Origin: Paracoccus luteus
GTDB lineage: Bacteria > Pseudomonadota > Alphaproteobacteria > Rhodobacterales > Rhodobacteraceae
Length of the DNA stretch: 64,000 nt
Direction: 5' to 3'
Assembly: GCF_004522155.1 (NCBI RefSeq)
Contig: NZ_SDEA01000004.1
Span: 245,214-309,213 of the forward strand
This document shows positions 45,035-52,053 of the stretch, piece by piece. The first letter of the stretch is position 1; the number at the start of each line of letters is the position of its first letter. A program made the position numbers and the translations under genes. Under the pieces are notes generated by a model. It worked only from the letters and a program-made list of their open reading frames with translations. It was not told the origin of the DNA and ran no database searches.

Positions 45035-45628
45035 ATGCGATTGACACGGCTGCAAAAAAGCCTCTGGGCGGCGGCGGGTATTGCCATGCTGGGCTACGGG
45101 ACGATGTTTCTGATTGCAGACCGTTTGCCCGCGCCGGTGGTCGAGGCCCCGTTCCGTCCCACCTTCGCACTCCCCGACGCCGAAGGGCGCCTGCGGACCC
45201 CGACGGAATTCGGGGGGAAACACATTCTGGTTTTCTTCGGGTTCACCAATTGCCCCGACGTCTGCCCCACGACGCTGGCCGATGTCGCTCAGGTCATGGA
45301 CGATCTGGGCGACGAGGCCACGCAAGTGCAGCCGCTCTTCATATCCATCGACCCCGAGCGCGACCGCAGGCTGGGTATTGCCGAATTCACCGCTGCCTTC
45401 CATCCCACCATCCTCGGGCTTGCCGGGGATGCGAACCAGACCCGGGCTGCGGCGGACAGCTTCCGCATTCACTACGCGCGCGAAGACGATGCCGCCGCGC
45501 CCGACGGCTATTCCATGTCGCACAGCCCCGCGCTTTACCTCATCGGGCCGGAGGGGGACTGGCTGCGTCAGTTCACCTATGGCACGCCCGCCGCCGACAT
45601 CCTTGCCGACCTCCAGAACCGCCTCTAG
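45035..45628 (+). CDS. SCO1/SenC family copper protein
   Basis: A 197-residue protein with one N-terminal anchor (AAAGIAMLGYGTMFLIA) and a thioredoxin-like domain. Copper ligands are CPDVC at 73-77 (TNCPDVCPTT) and His163 (YSMSHSPALY). SCO proteins deliver copper to oxidase subunits or act as periplasmic thiol reductants. I use the ATG at 45035 with GAGGAG 10 bases upstream; a GTG at 45023 is possible. It heads a copper operon. Confidence 0.9.
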   Translation: MRLTRLQKSLWAAAGIAMLGYGTMFLIADRLPAPVVEAPFRPTFALPDAEGRLRTPTEFGGKHILVFFGFTNCPDVCPTTLADVAQVMDDLGDEATQVQPLFISIDPERDRRLGIAEFTAAFHPTILGLAGDANQTRAAADSFRIHYAREDDAAAPDGYSMSHSPALYLIGPEGDWLRQFTYGTPAADILADLQNRL

Positions 45629-45638
45629 GAACATCACC

Positions 45639-46097
45639 ATGAAGCTCCCTGTTATTGCCGTTTTTGCCTTCGGCCTTTCCGCCGGCCTCGCCCAAGCAGA
45701 ACCCGTCCGGCAGGGCAACCTTGAGATCGACGCGGCCTGGGCACGCGCCTCGATCGGTACCTCGCGGCCGGGCGCCGCCTACTTCACCGTCCGCAACTTC
45801 GGCGACGAGGGCGATCGCCTGATCGGCCTGTCCTCGCCGGTCTCGACCATGACCATGCTGCACGAGACCACCCTTTCCGAGGGCATCTCCCGGATGGCCC
45901 ATGTGGAGGCGGCCGAGATCCCCGCGAGCGGCGAACTCACACTCGAGCCGGGCGGGATGCACGTCATGCTGATGGAACTGGCCACACCTCTCCGGGAGGG
46001 TGCCACCTTCCCGCTGACGCTCGCCTTCGAGGCCGCGGGCGAGGTCACGGTGGAGGTGCATGTGTTCGGACCGGGCGCCACGGGACCTGCGGAATGA
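45639..46097 (+). CDS. PCu(A)C periplasmic copper chaperone
   Basis: A 152-residue secreted protein, signal peptide cleaved after LAQA. The copper-binding arrangement of Met and His residues is present: MTMLHETTLSEGISRMAH and, about 20 residues on, GGMHVMLMELA. The family carries Cu(I) in the periplasm to oxidase subunit II together with SCO proteins, here encoded on both sides (10 bases upstream, 4-base overlap downstream). Confidence 0.92.
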   Translation: MKLPVIAVFAFGLSAGLAQAEPVRQGNLEIDAAWARASIGTSRPGAAYFTVRNFGDEGDRLIGLSSPVSTMTMLHETTLSEGISRMAHVEAAEIPASGELTLEPGGMHVMLMELATPLREGATFPLTLAFEAAGEVTVEVHVFGPGATGPAE

Positions 46098-46723
46098 GCC
46101 TCTCGCGCCGGCTCCTTCTCGGCGCGGGCGCGGTCACGGCACTCGGCGCCGGCGCGCTGGGTCTGGGCTGGTGGCAAGTGGACGGGCCCGGCGCGGCGCA
46201 GCCGGCGAGCCCTACCCGCAACCTGCCTCGACCGCTGGGCGAAATGGACGTCACGCTCACGGACCATCGGGGCCGTCGGGTGACGATCTCGGACTGGGTC
46301 GGCAGGCCGAGCCTGGTTTTCTTCGGCTTCACCTGGTGCCCCGACGTCTGCCCCACCACGCTCTCGGACATCTCGCTCTGGCTGGAGGAGCTGGGGCCAG
46401 ACGCCGACCGCCTCAACGTGGCTCTGATCTCTGTGGACCCCGAGCGTGACACGCCGGAGGTTCTTGCGGACTACCTCGGCTATTTCGATCCGCGCATCGT
46501 CGGTGTGACCGGAGAGCCAGGCGAGGTCGCCCGCATTCTTGGCGACTTCCGCGCGAAGGCAGAGCGCATCGAGGACGTAAACGGTGACTACACCATGAAT
46601 CATACTGCCGGTGTGTTCCTGTTCCGGGCCGACGGAAGCTTTGGCAGCATCATCGACTTTCACGAGGACCGAAGGTTTGCCGTTCCCAAGATCCGGCGGG
46701 CCATGAAAAAGGAGCAACCATGA
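46094..46723 (+). CDS. SCO1/SenC family copper protein (second)
   Basis: A 209-residue protein with a twin-arginine-like or simple anchor start (SLSRRLLLGAGAVTALGAG). The SCO motif is CPDVC at 82-86 (TWCPDVCPTTL) with the distal His in DYTMNHTAGVF. It is only distantly similar to the first SCO protein 0.5 kb upstream, so the pair is not a recent duplication. ATGA overlaps on both ends tie PCu(A)C, SCO and DUF411 together. Confidence 0.9.
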   Translation: MSLSRRLLLGAGAVTALGAGALGLGWWQVDGPGAAQPASPTRNLPRPLGEMDVTLTDHRGRRVTISDWVGRPSLVFFGFTWCPDVCPTTLSDISLWLEELGPDADRLNVALISVDPERDTPEVLADYLGYFDPRIVGVTGEPGEVARILGDFRAKAERIEDVNGDYTMNHTAGVFLFRADGSFGSIIDFHEDRRFAVPKIRRAMKKEQP

Positions 46724-47187
46724 TTGATCGTATTCGACGCTTCACGCAGGGCGTAGCGGTCCTGCTGACGACGACCTCGGCCGCCATGGCCGCCGATCGC
46801 GGAACGGTCCATGTGGTCGAAGGGACCGGCTGCGAATGCTGTTCCCAGTGGACCGAGTATCTGCGCCAGAACGGCTTCGAGGTGACATCCGAGGAACGCT
46901 ACGGTGCTCTTCTGATCCGGCACAAAATGGACTTGGGCGTCCCGACCAGTCAGTTGTCGTGCCATACGGGAGAGATCGACGGCTATTTCATAGAAGGCCA
47001 TGTCCCCGCGGCCGACATCGAGCGCCTTCTGAAAGAGAGGCCGGATGCCGCAGGGCTCGCGGTTCCCGGAATGCCCTATGGCAGTCCCGGGATGGGACCC
47101 GAAAACAAGCGTAAAGCCTACGACGTCAATCTTGTTAAGCGGGATGGCTCGGTTGAGGTGTTCTCGCACTACGCCGCCGCGCAATAA
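46720..47187 (+). CDS. DUF411 domain periplasmic metal-binding protein
   Basis: A 155-residue protein, signal cleaved after SAAMA. The DUF411 core is HVVEGTGCECCSQWTEYLRQ plus the Cys/His region SCHTGEIDGYFIEGHVPAAD and the conserved PGMPYGSPGM. DUF411 proteins bind copper and are linked to copper resistance; mechanism unknown. It overlaps the second SCO gene by 4 bases. A second copy lies at 54675 and a wrecked one at 48.6 kb. Confidence 0.88.
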   Translation: MIDRIRRFTQGVAVLLTTTSAAMAADRGTVHVVEGTGCECCSQWTEYLRQNGFEVTSEERYGALLIRHKMDLGVPTSQLSCHTGEIDGYFIEGHVPAADIERLLKERPDAAGLAVPGMPYGSPGMGPENKRKAYDVNLVKRDGSVEVFSHYAAAQ

Positions 47188-47210
47188 TCTCCGGATGATA
47201 TAAATTGCCG

Positions 47211-47726
47211 ATGCTTCGACCGAACCGCCGTCATTTTTCGCTCACGATGCTCGCGGCTCTGGCCGCGTGCGGCACGCAACCCCCCGTCTTGAAGAGGTAC
47301 CTGGGGCCTCCGGTGACACAGGTCGTCGTTCAGAAGGAGCGGCGCCGAATGTACCTGCTCAGCGGGCAGACGGTCCTGAAATCGTATGACTTCGGACTGG
47401 GAAACGAGCCCATCGGCCACAAGCAGTTTGAAGGCGACGGAAAGACCCCGGAGGGCCTCTATTACATCGACCGTTTCAATCCCCGCAGTCGATACCATCT
47501 TTCAGTGGGGATTTCCTATCCGAATGAGCGGGACCGAGCTTTTGCGGAGCAGTTCGGATTGGATCCGGGCGGTGATATCATGATCCATGGCCGCGGGCCG
47601 GAGGGAAAGCGTCTGGTCAGACAGAAGCGGGACTGGACGGCGGGCTGCATCACGGTCAGCGACGACGAGGTCGAAGATATCTTCGCGATGCTGCGCCTCG
47701 GGGTGCCGGTGATGATTTACCCCTGA
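47211..47726 (+). CDS. L,D-transpeptidase family protein (YkuD), probable lipoprotein
   Basis: A 171-residue protein with a lipobox ending LAALAAC, Cys20 being the lipidation site. The catalytic HGRGPEG block (His126) and TAGCITVSDDEVE (Cys146) of YkuD transpeptidases are present. Such enzymes form 3-3 cross-links or attach proteins to peptidoglycan. The ATG at 47211 lacks a clear ribosome site. It follows the DUF411 gene by 23 bases. Confidence 0.85.
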   Translation: MLRPNRRHFSLTMLAALAACGTQPPVLKRYLGPPVTQVVVQKERRRMYLLSGQTVLKSYDFGLGNEPIGHKQFEGDGKTPEGLYYIDRFNPRSRYHLSVGISYPNERDRAFAEQFGLDPGGDIMIHGRGPEGKRLVRQKRDWTAGCITVSDDEVEDIFAMLRLGVPVMIYP

Positions 47727-47744
47727 TATCATGGCTCGTAGGTG

Positions 47745-47777
47745 AGGGCGGGCCGGAGATGTCTCCGGCTCCGCCCT
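47745..47777. terminator. Bidirectional terminator-like hairpin between convergent transpeptidase genes
   Basis: GGGCGG...CCGCCC encloses GCCGGAGA-TG-TCTCCGGC, giving a long stem with a short loop. It lies between the two convergent L,D-transpeptidase genes and can end transcription from either side, though neither side has a long T run. Confidence 0.55.
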
Positions 47778-47788
47778 TCGATGGTAGA

Positions 47789-48445
47789 TCAGAAGACCGC
47801 GACCTGTGTGCCTATCTCGGCGACCTCGTAGAGTTTCAGGACATGCTCGTTATAAAGACCGTAGCATCCGTTCGACGATTTGCGGCCGATCTTCCGGGTG
47901 TCGTGGGTTCCGTGAATCAGATATGCAGGCCATGAAAGATAAAGGCCGCGGACGCCCAGCGGATTTTCTGGCACGCCTCCTTCGACGCGTTGCGGCAGCG
48001 AAGGATCTCTCTCGCGCATGCTCGGGGTCGGGGTCCACGGAGGGTTTTCCGCTTTTCTGACGATCTCGGTCTTTCCTCTGCGGGTCAGATCCTCGGATAC
48101 GGGTACCGCTGTAGGGAACAACAAGTATACCGATTCGTCGGCAGACCAGTAATGCAGCGCCCGCGAGGTCACATCAGCAAGGATGACGCCCTTTCCCAGA
48201 CTCGGATAGAAATCGCTCCAATGCCACGCGCGAAATGACGACTGATTGCGGCGTTGATCGGCGTCCGGGTCTACCTGAAACACGCCGAGGTCGGGGGCCG
48301 CCCCTCCGGCGGAACCGTAGACAGGCATTCCGGTATAAGGGTCGATATTCTGTGCGAAACTCCGTCCGGCCGGAAGGACGAGCGCCGTGGCCATCAGTCC
48401 GGTCAAGAACTGTCGGCGCCCGCTCGATCGATCTGCCTGTGTCAT
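47789..48445 (-). CDS. L,D-transpeptidase family protein (ErfK/YbiS-like) with Tat signal
   Basis: A 218-residue exported protein with a twin-arginine signal (SSGRRQFLTGLMATALVLP, cleavage after SFA). The YkuD active site is YLIHGTHDTRKIG (His178) and SSNGCYGLYNEHV (Cys194). It belongs to a different branch from the lipoprotein enzyme just downstream on the other strand: the region between LGKGVILADVT and PLGVRGLYLSW is typical of the periplasmic ErfK type. Two such enzymes within the copper island are unusual. Confidence 0.88.
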   Translation of the reverse strand: MTQADRSSGRRQFLTGLMATALVLPAGRSFAQNIDPYTGMPVYGSAGGAAPDLGVFQVDPDADQRRNQSSFRAWHWSDFYPSLGKGVILADVTSRALHYWSADESVYLLFPTAVPVSEDLTRRGKTEIVRKAENPPWTPTPSMRERDPSLPQRVEGGVPENPLGVRGLYLSWPAYLIHGTHDTRKIGRKSSNGCYGLYNEHVLKLYEVAEIGTQVAVF

Positions 48446-48516
48446 GTCCCACCTTTCGCTATTGTTTTCATTGCGATACTAGCTGCCCACTGCTGCCCTT
48501 CAAGAACAATGGAGAT

Positions 48517-48789
48517 CATGACCCATAACGCCTGCGTGAGACGGATAGGCGAAGTGTCTCACGTCGACGTGACCTGGTGTTGGCGCTGGGTTGGGCTGCA
48601 CCTCAGGTGGCCTCCTTCGCTACGGGCTGCAGCCGTGCTGGCCGTCCACGTCGTCGAGGGCACTGGTTGCGCCTGCTGCACCCGCGCACGGCTTCTGGGG
48701 GCGGGAAGAATGCAGTGTCACCGAAGAGTTCTACGGAGGCCCCTTTCGTGAGCCACAAGCTCGACAATGACGTACCCCAAGGAGGATGA
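48517..48789 (+). pseudogene. DUF411 protein, degenerate copy
   Basis: In one frame AAVLAVHVVEGTGCACC matches the DUF411 metal site; the next part (TEEFYGGPF) and VSHKLDNDVPQ follow in other frames, while the C-terminal half with the SCHT motif is absent. Several indels are needed. It is a dead third member of the DUF411 set, between the transpeptidase and cytochrome genes. Confidence 0.6.
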
Positions 48790-48818
48790 TGTCCTGCCAC
48801 ACCGCGCCGACCACCCAT

Positions 48819-49262
48819 CTATCGGCCTCGCGCGCTCGTCTCGGCCTGATAGCTCCGCTCGCGTTCCGGCCACGTGCTCTTGATGTAGGCGAGCACGGCC
48901 CGGATCTCGGCGTCGCTGAGGACATCGGCAAACCCGGGCATGTCGCTCTCGTATCCGCCTCCCACGATGGCGGCGGTGCCTTCCTTGACGATCCGGAACA
49001 GGATGTCGTCCGGATGATGCCATGTGTGGCCGGTGGCGTCGTGCGGGGGAGCCGGCAGGCGCCCGGAGGGCAGAAGCATTTGCCAGTCCGGCTGCCCCTC
49101 AAGCTGCGCGCCATGACATGCGGCGCACTGGGTCTCGTAAATGGTGCGGCCCAGTGCGATCGTCTCGGCATTCTCCGCATCCGCCCGCAGCCCGACAAGG
49201 ATCCAGGTGGCGATGAGCGCGGAGGCGGTGAGGCCGATGAGGGTTGGTATCCGGAGCATCAT
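48819..49262 (-). CDS. Small c-type cytochrome
   Basis: A 147-residue protein with an N-terminal signal anchor (PTLIGLTASALIATWILVGL) and one haem c site CAACH at 46-50. The likely distal Met lies in YESDMPGFADVLSD. It is a class I cytochrome of the cbb3-diheme-like fold. Its start overlaps a 34-codon frame upstream. A redox role with the SCO and DUF411 proteins is possible but not shown. Confidence 0.88.
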   Translation of the reverse strand: MMLRIPTLIGLTASALIATWILVGLRADAENAETIALGRTIYETQCAACHGAQLEGQPDWQMLLPSGRLPAPPHDATGHTWHHPDDILFRIVKEGTAAIVGGGYESDMPGFADVLSDAEIRAVLAYIKSTWPERERSYQAETSARGR

Positions 49263-49363
49263 TTGGCATGCTGGGCGAGCCAGTCCTGCAGGAACACGAT
49301 CCGCGCGTGCTGTTCGTCGCCGGTGACTTCGGCAGACTGATGGCAGAAACGGTCTGAACGCAT
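49259..49363 (-). CDS. Small ORF of 34 codons coupled to the cytochrome gene
   Basis: Starts ATG at 49363, MRSDRFCHQSAEVTGDEQHA, and its stop overlaps the cytochrome start (TGATG-like). No family is recognised. It is Cys- and His-containing (FCHQ), which is common in this island. It may be the end of a truncated gene rather than a functional peptide. Confidence 0.35.
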   Translation of the reverse strand: MRSDRFCHQSAEVTGDEQHARIVFLQDWLAQHAK

Positions 49364-49375
49364 GTCGGCAGCACC

Positions 49376-49837
49376 ATGATCAGCGGAACACTTCGCCTCC
49401 TCGGCCGTTCCCACAGGATGCAACGGCGGACCCCCCGGACGAAAGCCGGATTCGTCTGGCAGAAGCTTGCGAACGCACTGGCGCTTCTTGCAACTGCCAT
49501 GCTCATCGCCCATGGCGCGGCGGCCGGAAGTCTGGTGCCCCACAGTCATGCCCACATCTCCGTCCACGCCGAATCTTCGCCGACGGCGACGAACGTGGCG
49601 GACCCCGTCCCGCATCACGCTCCTTCGATGGCTGTGGGGGAGGAGCCCAGCGATGACAACCATGACACGCTCGCCTGTTGCGGAGATGCGTGCCTGGCAG
49701 CGCTGATCCCCGGCCGAACCGCCGATCTGAAAGAGCCGCGCAGGAGCGATCAGAAGTTTGTGATGCCAGTCTCCTTGCTCAGCGGGCTTGCCCCGGATGG
49801 GCCGCGCCGTCCGCCGCGGGACCACCATCTGATCTGA
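49376..49837 (+). CDS. Secreted Cys/His-rich protein, CopL/DUF2946-like
   Basis: A 153-residue protein with a basic N-terminus and signal segment (ANALALLATAMLIAHGAAA). Beyond it are PHSHAHISVH, a CCGDACLAALIP motif and the end GLAPDGPRRPPRD. The arrangement (His-rich stretch, CCxxCL, then RPPR) is shared with the protein at 55286 and resembles CopL/DUF2946 small copper regulators by recall. Probably a periplasmic copper-binding protein. Divergent from the cytochrome gene. Confidence 0.6.
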   Translation: MISGTLRLLGRSHRMQRRTPRTKAGFVWQKLANALALLATAMLIAHGAAAGSLVPHSHAHISVHAESSPTATNVADPVPHHAPSMAVGEEPSDDNHDTLACCGDACLAALIPGRTADLKEPRRSDQKFVMPVSLLSGLAPDGPRRPPRDHHLI

Positions 49838-50014
49838 TCGTTACCCATCGTGAGCGCGTGTCGCGCCTTGCTGCCTGGCGTCGCTCGCGCCGGAGGGATG
49901 AGAAGACGGTATGAAGACGCTAGGAAAGTCTTTTCGTGTCATCGCTGGCTGCGAGTGCCGAGCGCCACGCTTGCTGCTTCTCTTCCCGGCGCTTTCCGAA
50001 GATGGAGAATACAA

Positions 50015-50347
50015 ATGCACCAGATGTCCCCTGAAATGCAGAGCTGCATCGACGAATGCCTGAGCTGCCACAGCACTTGCCTCAGCATGGCCATGAACCA
50101 TTGTCTTGAGGCAGGTGGCCGGCATGTCGAGCCGGAGCACTTCCGGCTCATGATCGCCTGCGCCGAAATTTGCCAGACCGCGGCGAATTTCATGCTGATC
50201 GGCACCAGTCATCACAAGCATCTCTGCCGTGAGTGTGCCGAGATCTGTGAGGAATGCGCCCGGAGCTGCGAGCAGGTCGGCGACATGCAGGAATGCGTGG
50301 ATGCGTGCCGCCGGTGCGCCGAGAGCTGCCGGAAAATGGCGGCCTGA
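50015..50347 (+). CDS. Four-helix-bundle copper-binding protein (Csp/DUF326-like)
   Basis: A 110-residue protein with 16 Cys, most in C-x3-C or C-x2-C patterns (SCIDECLSCHSTC, CAEICEECARSC). This is the signature of cytosolic copper-storage proteins (Csp3-type), whose Cys line the inside of a four-helix bundle and bind many Cu(I) ions. No signal peptide is seen, so it should act in the cytoplasm. The ATG at 50015 follows GGAGA. Confidence 0.88.
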   Translation: MHQMSPEMQSCIDECLSCHSTCLSMAMNHCLEAGGRHVEPEHFRLMIACAEICQTAANFMLIGTSHHKHLCRECAEICEECARSCEQVGDMQECVDACRRCAESCRKMAA

Positions 50348-50384
50348 TCCCCACCGAAACCAGTTACATCAAAGGAGAACCCTT

Positions 50385-50882
50385 ATGCGCAAGTTTGAAC
50401 TCGCCGCCGTCGTTGCTGCCCTTCTCGCCGCGCCCGCGGCTTTCGCTCAGGAGAGCGGGACAGGCGGGCAGGCTGGCCACATGGCGGGACAGGGAGGTCC
50501 CATGCCCGACCTGTCGATCCTCCCGCAGGGCTGCCAGGACGCCATCCAGCAGTCCGGGATGCCGGGGATGATGCAGGGCATGGACATGTCCGCCATGATG
50601 GGAGGCATGGAGGGCATGGATGAGGCCCAGCAAGCCTCCATGCAGGCCATGATGGAGATGAACGGTCCGATGATGGCCACCCACACCATCGAGGATCCCG
50701 ACCTCGCCTTCCACTGCGGGATGATCGCGCATCATGCGGGCGCCATCGCCATGGCAGAAGTCGAGCTGAAGTATGGCGACGATGAGGAGTCGAAAGCGAT
50801 GGCTCAGAAGATCATCGACGCCCAAGGCCCGGAAATCGAGGAGATGACCGCCTGGGTCGAGGAGAACGCGGGCCAGCAGTAA
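50385..50882 (+). CDS. DUF305 family secreted protein
   Basis: A 165-residue protein with a signal peptide cleaved after AAFA. A Met/Gly-rich stretch (MQGMDMSAMMGGMEGM) precedes the DUF305 core, with GMIAHHAGAIAMAEVE. The Met-rich part and the HH pair suggest metal, possibly copper, binding. The same core occurs in the protein at 55808. A hairpin follows the gene. ATG with AAAGGAGA upstream. Confidence 0.85.
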   Translation: MRKFELAAVVAALLAAPAAFAQESGTGGQAGHMAGQGGPMPDLSILPQGCQDAIQQSGMPGMMQGMDMSAMMGGMEGMDEAQQASMQAMMEMNGPMMATHTIEDPDLAFHCGMIAHHAGAIAMAEVELKYGDDEESKAMAQKIIDAQGPEIEEMTAWVEENAGQQ

Positions 50883-50890
50883 GGACTCGG

Positions 50891-50919
50891 GCCGCCGGAG
50901 CTTGGAGCTGCGGCGGCCT
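50891..50919 (+). terminator. Hairpin after DUF305 gene
   Basis: GGCCGCCG...CGGCGGCC with an inner AGCT/AGCT stem lies 9 bases after the stop. There is no T run, so termination may be partial. Confidence 0.5.
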
Positions 50920-50966
50920 CAACGACCGGGACGATGCATGATGCGCGGTCAGCAGGAGGCGAACCC

Positions 50967-51954
50967 ATGTCGATGTCTCACGGCAGCCATACGGGCCACC
51001 TGCCCGCGAGCGGTGATCGCAAAGCGCTTGTCATCTCCGGCTGGCTCACCGGCCTTTACTTCATCGTTGAACTCGGGATCGGCATCTGGACGGGCTCAGT
51101 CGCCGTCATGTCGGATGCCTTCCACACCTTCTCGGCCGTCGGCGGCGTGCTCATCGCCTTGGTCGCCATGCGCCTGAGCGAGCGGAAGTCCAGCCCGGCG
51201 CGCACCTTCGGCTACATTCGCGCGGAGATCCTCGGCGCCCTCTTCAACGGCCTCTTTCTCGTCGGAATGGCCATTTTCGTGCTGTGGATGGGCGCGATGC
51301 GCCTCATGGAGCCGATCGAGTTGGCCACCACGCCGATGCTGATCGCGGCAGCGGGGGGCATCGCCACCGAGCTTGTCGCCCTCTGGCTCCTGTACGAGCG
51401 CCAGAAGGACAACCTGAACATGCGGGGCGCCTACTGGCACATCCTGCAGACGTTCGTCGGCAGCTTCCTCATCATCATCTCGGCCCTGGTGATCCGCTTT
51501 ACCGGCTTCCTCGCCGTCGACCCGCTGCTCGGCATGGCCTTCGGACTGGTGCTGCTCTGGGCTTCCTTGGGGCATCCTGCGCGAGTCGCTGCACATCCTG
51601 CTGCAAGGCACGCCGGAGGACCTGGATCTCGAGGCTGTGATCGCGGCCATTCGGGAGCTGGAGGGCGTGACGGACGTGCATCACGTCCATGCCTGGAGCC
51701 TGACGTCCGGGCGCAACGTGTTCTCGAGCCACGTCTGCGTTCGAGACTGGCAGGATGGCGAGCGGGTGCTGAGGGAGGTGAACAACCTCCTGCGCGACCG
51801 GTTCAAGGTCTACTTCTCGACCACGCAGATCGAGGAATACTGCCTTGCCGTTGAGGAGGGAGCTGCCGAGATCGATGTTACGCGGCCGAAGGCGAAGTCC
51901 CGGCAGGCCGTGCGGGCAAGACCGGAAGAAGGGAGCGCCCAGCATGAACACTGA
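50967..51954 (+). pseudogene. CDF family cation transporter, frameshifted
   Basis: The 5' part from ATG 50967 (AGGAGG upstream) encodes a full six-span CDF membrane domain (AVMSDAFHTFSAVGGVLIAL, MRGAYWHILQTFVGSFLI). Near 51566-51567 the frame breaks: GCTTCCTTGGGGCATC should read GCT TCC TGG GGC ATC, so one T is extra. The 3' frame encodes the normal cytoplasmic domain (LEGVTDVHHVHAWSLTSGRN) to the stop at 51954. A one-base error or mutation would explain it; the rest is intact. Metal is likely Zn, Co or Cu-linked; not certain. Confidence 0.82.
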
Positions 51955-51983
51955 CGCCGCGGCTTCCGCCTGGCGGCTTACTC

Positions 51984-52014
51984 TTGACCTTCCAACGACA
52001 GGAAGGTGCAGGAC
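51984..52014 (+). promoter_or_regulatory. CueR-type promoter upstream of the copper ATPase
   Basis: TTGACC (51984-51989) starts a dyad ACCTTCC-AACGACA-GGAAGGT (51987-52007), 7 + 7 + 7 bases. This is the CueR/HmrR operator pattern, placed 47 bases upstream of the ATPase start. A -10 is weak. No CueR gene is nearby in the window: the only MerR gene (39183) is the Zn/Cd type. Confidence 0.75.
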
Positions 52015-52053
52015 GAATGAGGACGATTCTCGGGCACTTCCCGGACGAGGTAC

